From NCBI RefSeq assembly GCF_017310645.1, contig NZ_JAFLRH010000041.1, forward strand, positions 22,379 to 86,378: a DNA stretch of 64,000 nt, in the 5' to 3' direction. The DNA is from Paradesulfitobacterium ferrireducens. Lineage in GTDB: Bacteria; Bacillota; Desulfitobacteriia; Desulfitobacteriales; Desulfitobacteriaceae. Under the pieces are notes generated by a model. That model searched no databases and was not told the origin of the DNA. It saw only the letters and a list, made by a program, of their open reading frames with translations. The position numbers and the translations under genes were made by a program. Position 1 is the stretch's first letter; each line of letters opens with the position of its first letter. Shown piece by piece: positions 53,465 through 63,685 of this stretch.

Positions 53465-54940
53465 GTGATCAAAAAACTCTCGATCTTACTCCTCTTAATC
53501 GCCGTGTCGGCGGCTGGCAGCTTTTTATTCTATGCCTACAGCAATTATAAAATTCACGCCGATTTTTCCCCGCTCCCGTTATCTTTTGACCCCTATACCT
53601 CCGCTTCATCCTATAATTGGGACGGAACGGCGGTTACGATTGAAGGGGGCTTTGTCAAAGGCACAATGAAAGAAAAGCAAGGGCAGGAAAGCCTGCTCTT
53701 AAGGGCCTTGGCCCCCACCCCGAAAATCAGGATCAAGGGAAGCGCGCAGGCTAAAAATATGTTCTTGCGCGTAGAAAATGTCAATCCTGCAATGCTTGCT
53801 ACGACCTTTCCCAATGGAAGTTTCCAGGTGATTGATCCCCATACGATTCTTTTAACCATATCCGTCGCACCCAATGAGGAAAAATCCCTGGAGCTCACCC
53901 TGAAAGAGCCGCAAGCTTCCGAATTCGTGATTCTCGGAGATAACCGCAACGGCTATAAGACCTTCGGCCAAATCATTGATCAGATTAACGCTTTCCGCCC
54001 TGCCTTTGTCATCGATAATGGGGACTTGGTCTTTGGCGGAGAGCCCAACCGGTACCGCCTGTTTTATGAAACGGTTTCTAAACTGCAAGTGCCCCTGTAT
54101 ACTACGCTGGGCAACCACGACATCCGGGAAAACGGCCGCCCGATTTACACCGAGCTTTTCGGCCCGCCTTATTATTCCTTTGATTACCTGAACACGCACT
54201 TTGTTTTTCTGGACAGTTCCCGCGGCTGGACAGAGAAGCGGGCCATCCCTGAAGAGCAGTATCAATGGCTGGAGAGCGATTTACAGAAAGCCCAGGGCAA
54301 GCGCATCATCGTCATCTCTCATATCCCGTCCAGCGACCCGAGGGCAGACCTGCAGCCCAATACCTATCCGGACAAACCCCCGACTGAAAAAACCAACCTC
54401 ATTGAACAGCAATTCCAGAAGCTGAGCGGGACCAATAATTTGGATCATGCTTTCCCGGACAAAGAAGAAGCCAGGCGTTTTGAAGGACTAATGAGCCAAT
54501 ACGGGGTGGACACGGTCTACTTCTCCCATATCCATGCCTTTTTCAGCTATACCAGAGACAAAGTGAACTATATCATCAGCGGGGGAGCCGGGGCAGAGCT
54601 CCTGACCAAAGACAGCTATTACCACTACATTCGGATTAACCTGAACAGCAAAAACAATGTCCTGGAAGTGATTCAGCTCCCCTCTCCGCCCAACGCGCTT
54701 CAAGACCGTTACCTGGCCGCACTCGGGCTCTTTGCGAGCTCAACTTACAAGGAATACCGCCCGCTTGTGCTTGGAATCGGCGGTCTTATTGTTCTCCTGC
54801 TCGGGTGGCTGCTCTGGCTGAACCGCCACAGGTGGTGGCACCATGTCCGTGCAATTGGAATATGGCTGTTCCGCACGCTTAAATTTGCGGGAGCTGAGTT
54901 TCGGGAAACAGTGCTTAGGAAAAAGAGAGCAGATAAATAG
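53465..54940 (+). CDS. Membrane-anchored metallophosphoesterase
   Basis: About 491 residues. An N-terminal anchor (KKLSILLLLIAVSAAGSFLF) is followed by a beta-rich region and the calcineurin-like domain: GDNRNGYKTF, DNGDLVFGGEPNRY, TLGNHDIRENGR, VISHIPSS and SHIHAFFSY, the complete five-motif metal site. A C-terminal membrane helix (VLGIGGLIVLLLGWLLWL) and basic tail finish the protein. Active site is predicted outside. GTG 53465 follows AGGTGG. Confidence 0.85.
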   Translation: MIKKLSILLLLIAVSAAGSFLFYAYSNYKIHADFSPLPLSFDPYTSASSYNWDGTAVTIEGGFVKGTMKEKQGQESLLLRALAPTPKIRIKGSAQAKNMFLRVENVNPAMLATTFPNGSFQVIDPHTILLTISVAPNEEKSLELTLKEPQASEFVILGDNRNGYKTFGQIIDQINAFRPAFVIDNGDLVFGGEPNRYRLFYETVSKLQVPLYTTLGNHDIRENGRPIYTELFGPPYYSFDYLNTHFVFLDSSRGWTEKRAIPEEQYQWLESDLQKAQGKRIIVISHIPSSDPRADLQPNTYPDKPPTEKTNLIEQQFQKLSGTNNLDHAFPDKEEARRFEGLMSQYGVDTVYFSHIHAFFSYTRDKVNYIISGGAGAELLTKDSYYHYIRINLNSKNNVLEVIQLPSPPNALQDRYLAALGLFASSTYKEYRPLVLGIGGLIVLLLGWLLWLNRHRWWHHVRAIGIWLFRTLKFAGAEFRETVLRKKRADK

Positions 54941-54983
54941 ATTGCTAGGTTGCGAAGAATAGCCATAAAACGTACAATATCAA

Positions 54984-55008
54984 AGGCTCCGTTTTAATCA
55001 CGGAGCCT
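54984..55008. terminator. Bidirectional hairpin between convergent genes
   Basis: AGGCTCCGT and ACGGAGCCT form a 9-bp stem between the phosphoesterase and the reductase genes. T-tracts are weak on both strands. Confidence 0.6.
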
Positions 55009-55039
55009 CCAAGCCCTAGTAGAGATCTTAATAACTTAA

Positions 55040-58000
55040 TTATACCTTTTGTACGGTCACCCAAGTATCATAATAGGACACGCTTCCGCCGATCGGCTCA
55101 CTCAGCGGGGTTCCACGCAGATTGTCATCCAGGCGGAATATAGGCTGGATATGAATGCCCGTGGCCCGTCTCGGGTCTCCTTTGATAACCACCCCGTCAA
55201 CCACCACATCACTGGAGCCGTACGCCCAGTGTCCGTAACCGGTAGAAACAGCAACGACTCCCGGACGAATTCCTTCCAGAACTTTGACGGTTCCTTCAAC
55301 AAAACGTTGCCGGCCATTGCCCAATTCATGCACACCTTCCGGGTTGCTATGGGATTTGACCCGGACCTTGTCCCCATTCTTGACGCCAAGTCTCTGGGCA
55401 TCCTGACGGCTGAGCTGGACAAAGTTCTCTGGTTGAATACTTAACTCTGCCCAATAGTTGCTAATTGTTCTGGATTGCGTCATAAAAACTTCCTTATGGG
55501 TGATGAGTTTGAGATCTCCCTCTACTTCAATCTTCTTGCCCATAGAATCTTGAGTCTCTTCATAGATTGCGTAACCTGAAAAATACTTGCCGCTCATGGA
55601 ATTGCGGCTGGTCGCCACTTCTTCGATATAGAAACGCTTGATACTGCCCAAGGTATAGCGCTGTTGTTCCCCAACATAAGCCTTGTCGGCGCTTTCAAAG
55701 CGCCCCCCCCGGTTTAGGACCGTAACCACCTTACGCCAAGCTTCCGGTTTCACAGCTTTTTGCCAGGCCTGTTCACTAAATACGGCGGGAGAGAGATGCC
55801 TGCGGCTTTGCCTGAATAGTTCAAGCTCTTTGTCATTGGCATCGGGAACCACATCCCCTTCTTTATCCCCGTAGGCCACATTGGCCACCAATTTAAGATA
55901 GAAATCTTCCGGGCGCTTCAGGTTCATCCCTGAACCAAAAGCATTGGTCCCGAAACCGGACAGATTTAGCTTTTTAGCAATCGCCATCATTAACGTTTCC
56001 AAAGACAGAGGCAGCTTCTCCCCGTCTAATTCAACCGTCTCAGTCAAAGCCGGAATAACAGGCTGGCGAACCGCCGTCGATTTCACGCGGACATGATGAG
56101 GCCCCTGGCCAACGGTCCAACGTTCCAGATAGGTGATATCCGGGAAAATATAATCGGCGTACATGCTGGTTTCCCCGATCACAATATCACAGGCAATGAG
56201 AAGCGGCACTTTTTGGGGATCGAGCAGAGTCCGCAATTGGTGTACACCGCCGGGAACGGAATACATGGGCGTATGGCTGGAAAGCAGAACTGCTTTGATC
56301 GGATAGGGATAACCGTCGGCGATGGAAGGCCAGGTTTCCTGAGCGACATTCCCGCTGAACGGATACCAGGGCCTTTTGGCCGGATAGCCGGAGAAGAGTG
56401 TGGACTCTTCATACTGCCAGCCTTCCTTGGTAATCGGAACACCAAAAGCGCTTAATTTTCCAGGATGCAATTTGCTCATGTCATAGGGTTTATTCGGCTT
56501 AGAACCGACATAGTCCAAACCTCCGGCCGGTTTCACCAGACCGCCTTTCCAATCCGGGTTGCCAATGAGGTAGTTCAAGGAAATAAGGGCTTGGGCATTG
56601 TACCAGCCATTGGTATGCTTGATTGCTCCACGGTAAAACTCGACAGCCGCCTTTTTGCCGTGGGAGGTAAACTCCCGGGCCACATCGATGATATCCTGCA
56701 CTTTGAGTCCGGTAATTTCGGCGTATTCGTCAAGGCTGCGTTTAAAAGCTTCTTCCCTCAAAAGCTGCAAAGAGGTTTTCAATTGGATGTCTTTAAATAC
56801 TGTATCAACCAGGACATCCCCTTCAACCGGTTTTTGCGTATCATTGGGATCAAACGCGACAAAATTCCCGCTGCGGTACACCACAAACTGTTCCTTACTC
56901 CCGAGCCCCACTTCATCCGCTCTCAGGAATTTGCCGGCACGGCCGTCTACGATTTTCACCAGATAACTAGCATCACTCCAGGAGGTCTCACCGTCAGTCT
57001 TAGCCGCAGCCGAGTTGGCGTTTTCCAAGTAACGCTGGTCATAACGGTTATTTTCCATGATCCAGCGAATCATGGCCAGGCCCAAAGCCCCGTCGGTTCC
57101 TGGTTTTAAAGGCAGCCATTTCCAAGCCTTGCTAGCAACTTTAGTTAAGCGGGGATCCGCTACGGCGAGTTTCAAACGTCCACTGACCAATCCGTCAGTA
57201 ATCGGCTCACTCTCTTGAACCGGTCCGTAGTTCGCTTCAAAAACAATCGTTCCGAGCACTAGGGCAAACTCAATGTTAGCCCAATCCGGACGGGGCGCTT
57301 TGACGCCACCGGTCCACTTTCCATCCTTGTAATCCATCGTGGAGCGCAGCCAGGCTTTGTTGCTGGTTTGGCCGCAAAGTGTGGTTTTTTCAATCCAGTT
57401 GACGCTGCCAAAGGCATTATTTACAAAGCGTTTGCTGAATTCGATGCGGCCATTGTGAATACGCCCCACTTGGAAAAGAAACTGATTGTTTTTCGGTCCC
57501 AAATCTGGATGTTCCGGATCTATCAGTACATTAAGATTGTCTTTATACTTCTCTTGGAACTGAGCCACGGTGAATTTCTTTTTCCTCATGTCCGCAATGT
57601 CTGTAGCCATGTCTTTAGCTAACTTGGCATCGCGCAAAACGGCAATATCTTTGAGTCCGGTGACCTGACGGCCTTCACCCAGTTCTTTAAACAATTGCCC
57701 GCCGTTGACAATTTCATCGACAGCCTGCTCAAAAGAGATCACTTTCCATTTGCCTGATCCTCTGGCGCCTGCCCGCTTGAGCACCTTGCGCAAGCGGTAA
57801 GGATCATAAGCATGCTGAATTCCGGCTTGTCCTTTGGGGCAAAGCTTGCCGTCCACCCTGACAGCATCTTCCGGCGGCAAATTGTAGGGGAGATTGGGAA
57901 CCATGTTGGCCGGGCTGTAGGGATTCCCATCGATCTTGGATAAAACTCCGTCGTAAATCTTTGCTTTAATCGAACAGGCCACCGTGCACTGCAAGCAGCA

Positions 58001-58189
58001 GGTATAAAGGACATTTTCCGGTTTAGCCAGCTCATAAGTGTCCCCGTTCGCCCCTGTGGTTGCAGCATTAGCAGCAGCAAGCTTGCCGAAAACTCCCGCT
58101 TGCGTCGCTAAAAGTCCTGTTCCGCCAAGAAAAACGGTGGTCTTTAAAAAATCACGCCGTGTGTGTTGGCCCTTTGGTGTTGATTTCAT
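55040..58189 (-). CDS. ttrA: Tat-exported molybdopterin oxidoreductase, TtrA/SrdA-like
   Basis: 1049 residues. A Tat signal (TRRDFLKTTVFLGGTGLLATQAG) is followed by a cysteine cluster CCLQCTVACSIKAKI and KLCPKGQAG for the 4Fe-4S centre, then the bis-MGD domains with TLCGQTSN (likely Cys ligand to Mo) near residue 267. The 1020-1050 length and the adjacent B and C subunits fit the tetrathionate/selenate/arsenate-type reductases. The gene order B-C-A is that of Salmonella ttrBCA and Bacillus srdBCA. The terminal acceptor cannot be fixed from sequence alone. It overlaps the ttrC end by 38 bases. Confidence 0.8.
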   Translation of the reverse strand: MKSTPKGQHTRRDFLKTTVFLGGTGLLATQAGVFGKLAAANAATTGANGDTYELAKPENVLYTCCLQCTVACSIKAKIYDGVLSKIDGNPYSPANMVPNLPYNLPPEDAVRVDGKLCPKGQAGIQHAYDPYRLRKVLKRAGARGSGKWKVISFEQAVDEIVNGGQLFKELGEGRQVTGLKDIAVLRDAKLAKDMATDIADMRKKKFTVAQFQEKYKDNLNVLIDPEHPDLGPKNNQFLFQVGRIHNGRIEFSKRFVNNAFGSVNWIEKTTLCGQTSNKAWLRSTMDYKDGKWTGGVKAPRPDWANIEFALVLGTIVFEANYGPVQESEPITDGLVSGRLKLAVADPRLTKVASKAWKWLPLKPGTDGALGLAMIRWIMENNRYDQRYLENANSAAAKTDGETSWSDASYLVKIVDGRAGKFLRADEVGLGSKEQFVVYRSGNFVAFDPNDTQKPVEGDVLVDTVFKDIQLKTSLQLLREEAFKRSLDEYAEITGLKVQDIIDVAREFTSHGKKAAVEFYRGAIKHTNGWYNAQALISLNYLIGNPDWKGGLVKPAGGLDYVGSKPNKPYDMSKLHPGKLSAFGVPITKEGWQYEESTLFSGYPAKRPWYPFSGNVAQETWPSIADGYPYPIKAVLLSSHTPMYSVPGGVHQLRTLLDPQKVPLLIACDIVIGETSMYADYIFPDITYLERWTVGQGPHHVRVKSTAVRQPVIPALTETVELDGEKLPLSLETLMMAIAKKLNLSGFGTNAFGSGMNLKRPEDFYLKLVANVAYGDKEGDVVPDANDKELELFRQSRRHLSPAVFSEQAWQKAVKPEAWRKVVTVLNRGGRFESADKAYVGEQQRYTLGSIKRFYIEEVATSRNSMSGKYFSGYAIYEETQDSMGKKIEVEGDLKLITHKEVFMTQSRTISNYWAELSIQPENFVQLSRQDAQRLGVKNGDKVRVKSHSNPEGVHELGNGRQRFVEGTVKVLEGIRPGVVAVSTGYGHWAYGSSDVVVDGVVIKGDPRRATGIHIQPIFRLDDNLRGTPLSEPIGGSVSYYDTWVTVQKV

Positions 58190-59453
58190 AGGATTCAGTC
58201 CTCCTTCCAGAAGTTTGATGGCCGCTGTTGCTTACAACCGGAAGCAACTCCCAGGCGACACTAAATAATAATACCACAAGGGCAATTATGCCGATCGAAG
58301 TTAGTATTTCGATGGAACTCGGAAAATAGCTGTAAACCAGGCGGGAATCCACATAGGCTTTCTCTAAGCTGGGGATCTGAGGTGAAACATAGGCCGGCAG
58401 AATCAGGTTGATGCGTACGGCTATGATTCCGATGACCGTCGATAGCCCCGCCAACCCTTTCATGAGATCTGAACCATTTTTGTGGGATAAGCTAATCAAG
58501 ACGATCGGCAAGAGTGCCGCCAGTCCGATTTGACCTATCCAGAAAATGGGGCCGTACTGTCCGGCAACCACTGCTTTTAAGGATTGCATATCTTGCGGGA
58601 TTCCGCTGTATAGTCCAATCAGGAACTCCGCAAATACCAGAATAAGATCGATTCCAATAAACATAATGAGGAGATTGCTTAAGGAAGCAAGGACATTGGG
58701 TTTTTCCGCATCTTTTTCCCCAAAGAAGGAGTATAAGAAAGTAACGAGCGCTGAGCCGGAAACCAAGGCCGAAACGATAAAGATTATTGGCACTATGCTG
58801 CTATTCCAATAAGGCTTGGCAATCTGGACTGCAAAAATGGAACCGGTTCCGCCATGGACTCCTAAGGCCATCGGAATTCCGATAATGCCAAGGATTTTCA
58901 CCCAGCGCTCTACTGTATGCGCTTGTTTGGCCTGTCCTTCTTGAGTTGGCGCAGTCCTGTATCCAAGGGAGAGAATTTTTCCAAGGGTTCCACGAATCCC
59001 GGTGTCATTCGTTGCCATGGCCGAGAGGTCATCCCGCATAACAAGCCAGAGTTCACCTAAAACAAGTAAAATGTAAAGCAGGTAAAAGTGGATTTCCCAT
59101 TCCAGAACAGAACTCATATTCCGGTAAACCAGGGTATGCCAGAACCTCTCCGGATGGCCGAGATCGATAAGGACAAACATGAGTCCGGCAATCAGCGAAA
59201 AGAGAGCACTTAGAAGGGAAAGCCGCCCTACCCTTTCCAAGGCGTGCATTCTAAATACATAGATCATGGTTGATAACAGAAACGAACCAGCAGAGAGCCC
59301 GATAAAAAAAATATAGAAAACAACCCATAAGCCCCAGCTAAAATAGCTTGTTAAATGGGTGACCGACATTCCATCCATAAAACGGACTCCCAGTGCCCAG
59401 AAACCAACTCCGGTCAGGATAAGCAGTAGAATATAGTAAAGACGCTTTTGCAT
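58152..59453 (-). CDS. ttrC: NrfD-type membrane quinol-oxidising subunit, TtrC-like
   Basis: 433 residues with about ten membrane segments and no Cys motifs. NrfD/PsrC-family stretches include YFSWGLWVVFYIFFIGLSAGSFLLSTMIY and LGHPERFWHTL. It transfers electrons from menaquinol to the iron-sulfur subunit. It lies between the B and A genes. Confidence 0.9.
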   Translation of the reverse strand: MQKRLYYILLLILTGVGFWALGVRFMDGMSVTHLTSYFSWGLWVVFYIFFIGLSAGSFLLSTMIYVFRMHALERVGRLSLLSALFSLIAGLMFVLIDLGHPERFWHTLVYRNMSSVLEWEIHFYLLYILLVLGELWLVMRDDLSAMATNDTGIRGTLGKILSLGYRTAPTQEGQAKQAHTVERWVKILGIIGIPMALGVHGGTGSIFAVQIAKPYWNSSIVPIIFIVSALVSGSALVTFLYSFFGEKDAEKPNVLASLSNLLIMFIGIDLILVFAEFLIGLYSGIPQDMQSLKAVVAGQYGPIFWIGQIGLAALLPIVLISLSHKNGSDLMKGLAGLSTVIGIIAVRINLILPAYVSPQIPSLEKAYVDSRLVYSYFPSSIEILTSIGIIALVVLLFSVAWELLPVVSNSGHQTSGRRTESYEINTKGPTHTA

Positions 59454-59477
59454 TTTGGCCCTCCTCTCTTTTATTCC

Positions 59478-60389
59478 TTAGACCAGATAATATAAATTCG
59501 GCTCAGTCCCGAGTTCTTCTTTAAGGCGCATGACACGGGAACTGCCAATCAACTCAGACACCAGGCTCTCCGGATCGCTCTTATCCCCAAAGTACGTCGC
59601 CCGTCCAATACAGGTCGTGACACACATTGGGAGCATGCCTTCATTTAACCGGTGCAAGCAGAAATGGCATTTTCTTGTATTATTAATCGGGGAATTGTGC
59701 TTAACACGTGCCCGTTTTTCCCCATACTCGAAAGCCGGTTCCAGTTCGTATTTTTCCAACTCGGGAGTTCCTTCGGTGTAATATTCTCCCCAGTCGAAAG
59801 TTCTCGCTCCATAAGGACAGGCTGAAATACAGTAACGGCAACCAATGCACTTGTCATAGTCGATTACAACAATCCCATCTTTTTGTTTGTAAGTAGCGGC
59901 TACGGGACAGACTTTGATACACGGGGGATTTGTACAGTGCATACAAGGGCGCGGTAAAAAACGGCGGGAAACATTCGGAAATGTTCCGTACTCTTCTTCA
60001 ATAACCGGCCGGTAAACGACTCCGGGGGGCAATTTGTTTTCGGCTTTGCAGGCTACGGTGCAGGATGAACAGCCGACACATTTGCGTTGATCGATAACCA
60101 TAGCCCACTGTCTCTGTTCGGCAGGCTTTTGCAGTGCTTTATACAGTTCACGTTGCATCCGCAGGATGAGTTGATCCTGCGGGATTTGCTTTGCCAAAGG
60201 CGCAGGTGATGGAGCTAGTTGTGGAGTGGAAGATTCGGCTTCAACCTGCCCTGCTGAGGCGGAAAGAACGGCAACTCCCGCAGCCAGACCAACTGTGGCT
60301 TTGGCAAGATCAGCCAACAAATTGCGCCTTGACACTTTTTGTTGACCCGCTCCTTTTTGTGGACCTTCCTCCTTGATAAGTTCGGACAT
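59478..60389 (-). CDS. ttrB: Tat-exported four-cluster ferredoxin subunit, TtrB-like
   Basis: 303 residues. A twin-Arg stretch ([20 protein letters not shown]) and an alanine-rich h-region precede [46 protein letters not shown] and [22 protein letters not shown], ligands for four 4Fe-4S clusters. It relays electrons from TtrC to TtrA. AGGAGG precedes the ATG. First gene of the structural unit; promoter at 60452-60480. Confidence 0.92.
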   Translation of the reverse strand: MSELIKEEGPQKGAGQQKVSRRNLLADLAKATVGLAAGVAVLSASAGQVEAESSTPQLAPSPAPLAKQIPQDQLILRMQRELYKALQKPAEQRQWAMVIDQRKCVGCSSCTVACKAENKLPPGVVYRPVIEEEYGTFPNVSRRFLPRPCMHCTNPPCIKVCPVAATYKQKDGIVVIDYDKCIGCRYCISACPYGARTFDWGEYYTEGTPELEKYELEPAFEYGEKRARVKHNSPINNTRKCHFCLHRLNEGMLPMCVTTCIGRATYFGDKSDPESLVSELIGSSRVMRLKEELGTEPNLYYLV

Positions 60390-60451
60390 TCCTTGTCCCT
60401 CCTATTGTACAAAATCTGAGATTTTTCTACACCTAATTATAATCTTCACAA

Positions 60452-60480
60452 GTTATAAACACATGAGGAACTCTCTTCAA
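60452..60480 (-). promoter_or_regulatory. Predicted promoter of the reductase operon
   Basis: On the minus strand TTGAAG (60475-60480), a 17-base spacer and TATAAC (60452-60457), about 65 bases upstream of ttrB. No obvious operator symmetry is seen for the response regulator. Confidence 0.5.
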
Positions 60481-60487
60481 TTATTAA

Positions 60488-60521
60488 AGGCTGATATAGG
60501 TGTTTTTACCTATATCAGCCC
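60488..60521 (-). terminator. Terminator overlapping the response regulator stop
   Basis: GGCTGATATAGGT (60490-60502) and ACCTATATCAGCC (60509-60521) form a perfect 13-bp stem; the minus-strand tail is TTTAATAATT. The stop codon TAG of the regulator lies in the stem. It separates the sensor genes from the structural genes. Confidence 0.75.
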
Positions 60522-61154
60522 TTGGTCCATTGCATATCTCACTAATTTTGACCGGCTCGTTATTCCTAATTTTTCTTTAATTCGAGTTTTATGATTTTCA
60601 ACCGTTTTCACACTGATAATTAGCTTTTCCGCAATTTCTTGATTGGAATGACCAAGCGCCACAAGCTGCAAAATTTCTTTTTCCCTCGCCGTAAGTTCAA
60701 CTGTAACCCTGCTTTTCGCTTGGCCTTCCGGCTTGAGCGCCCTCGTCACAAGATATGCTTGCAGGCCGGTGTCAATATACACCTCTCCCCGGCAAACCGC
60801 TTTAATCGCAGCCAAGAGTTCCTCATCCGCCGCCCGCTTCAGGACAAAGCCATTGCCGCCTGCTGACAACACTTTTTCTAAAAATAAGGCATCTTCATGC
60901 ATTGTGAGCGCAAGCACTCGTTGCTTTGGATTAAGTTCTTTGATTCGTTTAATTGCCTCCACTCCACTAATGCCAGGTAAACTGAGGTCCATAACGGCCA
61001 CATCGGGTCCAAGCCTGGTGCATATTTCTATCCCTTCCTCACCTGTCGATGCTTCGGCAATAACTTCAATCTCTCCCTTATCCTCGAGCACCAACCGCAA
61101 TCCTTTACGGATCACCTGGTGATCATCAACGAGCACTACCGTTAATTTTTCCAT
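60510..61154 (-). CDS. LuxR-type response regulator of the reductase operon
   Basis: 214 residues. The receiver has Asp in DVAVMDLSLPGISG and Lys in FVLKRAADEE; the HTH is LTAREKEILQLVALGHSNQEIAEKLIISVKTVENHKTRIKEKLG. The start overlaps the kinase gene by 13 bases. It is the counterpart of TtrR. Confidence 0.92.
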   Translation of the reverse strand: MEKLTVVLVDDHQVIRKGLRLVLEDKGEIEVIAEASTGEEGIEICTRLGPDVAVMDLSLPGISGVEAIKRIKELNPKQRVLALTMHEDALFLEKVLSAGGNGFVLKRAADEELLAAIKAVCRGEVYIDTGLQAYLVTRALKPEGQAKSRVTVELTAREKEILQLVALGHSNQEIAEKLIISVKTVENHKTRIKEKLGITSRSKLVRYAMDQGLI

Positions 61155-62581
61155 ACATTTGCACCCCCCGGAACTTTAACATAAATAGTCGTCCCTTGAC
61201 CTGGTGCCGATTCAATTTGAGAAGTCCCGCCAAAAGCCATCACCCTTTCCTGAATGCCAAACAAACCAAATTTCCGGTTTTCAACTCTCTTGGCCATGAC
61301 CTCCGGTACATTAAAGCCAATTCCATTATCCTCTATCGTAAGATTAATGTCCTCCTGATACGAATTAAGGACAATACTTACTTGACTGGCCTTCGCGTGA
61401 CGGACAACATTCGTAAGAACCTCCTGAACTATCCGGTAGAGAGAACTTGCGGTTTCACTGGAAAGTCCCTCGGGGAGATCGGCTATTGTAACATCGACTT
61501 CAATCCCGAAACGTTTTTTATATTCTTCGGCATAACGTTTAATCGCCAGACCAATTTCGCCCTCTTCCAGAACATGCGGCCGAAGTTCGGTCACGAGCCG
61601 GCGAATTCCATCAAATGTCTCATCCAGAAAGTGTCGGACATCTGTTAATCGAGTTTTCATTTCCTCAAGACTTGGAGCCTCTTCCGCATATTTTAGACCA
61701 AGACGCAGAGAAGCTAATGATTGGCTCGTCTCATCGTGAAGCTCACGTGCCAGATGAAGCCGTTCCTTTTCTTGCAGACGCATAACCTTTCCCGCCAAAC
61801 CCCGGCGCATGATGCTAAGTTCTTCGATCTTGCGGGCAGATGCCTCCATATTTTCAATCATCCCGTTAAAGGCCTGGGTTAATTGCCCACCCTCATCCTG
61901 AATGCTCCACTCCGGCAAACGATAACTTAAATCACCCGCAGCAATGATTCTCGTCCCTTCCATCATTCGGCGATAAGGTGTGGTCAGAATACGAGATAGC
62001 TGAGTAGCCAAAAAGATCCCCAGTAATAAGACAGAAAAAGTCACTAGGATTAAGCTTGTCAAAAGGTTGGATTTGGCTTGAGCAATTCCTTTCACGGACA
62101 TGCCAATGCGTACGGTTCCTAATTTACCTCCGGAGATAGGTAAAGCCATATCGCGAATCAACCCTTCTTCAGTGTCAATCACACTGACATGAAAAGGTTC
62201 ACTGGCTCCGACCTGATTGGCTTTTAACAGACCACTAGGCAAAGCATTCCCGAAGGTGTCCACCAGAACCTTTTCTTCAGGATCAACGATAAAAATATAG
62301 CGGATATTCTCATTGCTATTTCTCGCATCACGCACCAAAGTATAGAGTCTAAACAAATCCCAGCGATAGATATATTCCGGACTGCGATCCGCAATATAAG
62401 TTGCAGTTGATATCCCTTGAACATCCAACTGCTGGTTTAAAAATGGACCAATACTGCGTTCGGTTTGGAAAATGGCGGCCGCCGCCAAAGTGAGAAGCAA
62501 GCCTACGACCAGACCCATGATTTTCGCTCGCAAGGTAACGCCCAACACTCGGCTCAACATTCTTTGCAGGACTAAATTCAT
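61142..62581 (-). CDS. HAMP histidine kinase, HisKA_3 type, paired with a PhnD-like receptor
   Basis: 479 residues. A membrane helix near 20-40 (IMGLVVGLLLTLAAAAIFQT), an extracytoplasmic domain of about 150 residues, a second helix, a HAMP region (TPYRRMMEGTRIIAAGDLSYRLPE), then HLARELHDETSQSLASL with the His and ATP-binding boxes (LTNVVRHAKASQ, IEDNGIGFNVP). ATG 62581 follows GAGGAG. Unlike TtrS it has no PhnD domain of its own; that domain is encoded by the gene before it. Confidence 0.9.
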   Translation of the reverse strand: MNLVLQRMLSRVLGVTLRAKIMGLVVGLLLTLAAAAIFQTERSIGPFLNQQLDVQGISTATYIADRSPEYIYRWDLFRLYTLVRDARNSNENIRYIFIVDPEEKVLVDTFGNALPSGLLKANQVGASEPFHVSVIDTEEGLIRDMALPISGGKLGTVRIGMSVKGIAQAKSNLLTSLILVTFSVLLLGIFLATQLSRILTTPYRRMMEGTRIIAAGDLSYRLPEWSIQDEGGQLTQAFNGMIENMEASARKIEELSIMRRGLAGKVMRLQEKERLHLARELHDETSQSLASLRLGLKYAEEAPSLEEMKTRLTDVRHFLDETFDGIRRLVTELRPHVLEEGEIGLAIKRYAEEYKKRFGIEVDVTIADLPEGLSSETASSLYRIVQEVLTNVVRHAKASQVSIVLNSYQEDINLTIEDNGIGFNVPEVMAKRVENRKFGLFGIQERVMAFGGTSQIESAPGQGTTIYVKVPGGANVWKN

Positions 62582-62657
62582 AGGTTCACTCCTCATGGAA
62601 CTCAACTCTGCTCAATTAGTTTTTATCAATCATTAGTGTTTAATTAATAATTACTCC

Positions 62658-63596
62658 TTAAGTTCCTAACTCCTTAAGGTTCCTTACTGAATTATTCAGC
62701 TCAACCAGGTCTCTAACAGAGTTGTAGATGCTGTCTTCCAACAGATCAAACCGGTCGTACCCGGCCGTTTGCAAAGCTTCCTGTCCTGCAACATCTTTGT
62801 CCATTTTCAGCAAAGTGTTCTGAACGGCCATAAAAGTCTGTTCATCCAGCCTGGGACTGGCTACGACGGGATTATTCCCATACTCCGGGGAAGTGTCAAT
62901 AATCCGGATCGTATTGGCCAATTGCGGAGACTTGGCTAAGGTGGATGCCAAGGTATAATTATCCACCGTCGCTGCATCGACCAGGTGGTCGCGAACTGCG
63001 GCGATTGAATTACTTTGACCATAGGTATAAATATAACTTTTGAAGTAATTAAGACCACCGCGATCTTTCACTAGACTCAGCGCATACAAAGCTCCTGACG
63101 TCGATTGAGGGTCGACGAAAGCAAAACTGCGGCCTTTGAGTTGAGACCAGTTTTGAATATTTGTGCCGGCATTGGCAATGATCACGGATTGATAATACGG
63201 TGACCCATTGGCAATCGGCACAGCTACCAGACGCTCGCCGAACTTTTCATGGCCGATAACGTAAGATGAGGAGCAAACAAACGCAATGTCAACTTTTCCT
63301 TCCTCGATCAAGTCGTCAACTTCCTTATAGGTTTTTTTCTGAACCAACTCGACAGGCCGGTTGAGTGTCTCGGATAAATAAGCGGTAAGAGCCTGATACT
63401 TGGCTATACTCTGCGTCGGGGATAACCCGACGGCTAAAGCCACATATAAAGTCTCTTTGGATCCTTTTTCAGGTGGCGAAACATGCTCTAAATTGGTGAG
63501 CGTAACATGTTTAACCGGCTCAGTCTTAATACAGCCGGTTAATGATAAAGCTAGAAGTACTCCTACTAGAACGAATACCCGGTTAATTGTTTTCAT
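62658..63596 (-). CDS. PhnD-like phosphate/phosphonate-type binding lipoprotein
   Basis: 312 residues. The lipoprotein signal (VLVGVLLALSLTGC, Cys 22) is followed by a PhnD-type domain: TLYVALAVGLSPTQSIAKYQALTAYLSETLNRPVELV, KVDIAFVCSSSYVIG and FAFVDPQSTSGALYALSLV. In TtrS an equivalent domain is fused to the kinase; in arx/arr operons it is separate. It most likely senses the oxyanion acceptor and passes the signal to the next gene's kinase. No ABC transporter is adjacent. Confidence 0.88.
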   Translation of the reverse strand: MKTINRVFVLVGVLLALSLTGCIKTEPVKHVTLTNLEHVSPPEKGSKETLYVALAVGLSPTQSIAKYQALTAYLSETLNRPVELVQKKTYKEVDDLIEEGKVDIAFVCSSSYVIGHEKFGERLVAVPIANGSPYYQSVIIANAGTNIQNWSQLKGRSFAFVDPQSTSGALYALSLVKDRGGLNYFKSYIYTYGQSNSIAAVRDHLVDAATVDNYTLASTLAKSPQLANTIRIIDTSPEYGNNPVVASPRLDEQTFMAVQNTLLKMDKDVAGQEALQTAGYDRFDLLEDSIYNSVRDLVELNNSVRNLKELGT

Positions 63597-63685
63597 TTAG
63601 CTATTCCCTCAACAGACTAAGGTTCAATTAATGTTCCCCGCCCGATAAATACACTGCAAAGCCTACATGATTATTATACATTTTC

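Noticed and set aside
55049..57109. Plus-strand frames opposite the reductase
   Set aside because: They are antisense shadows of ttrA with no independent support.
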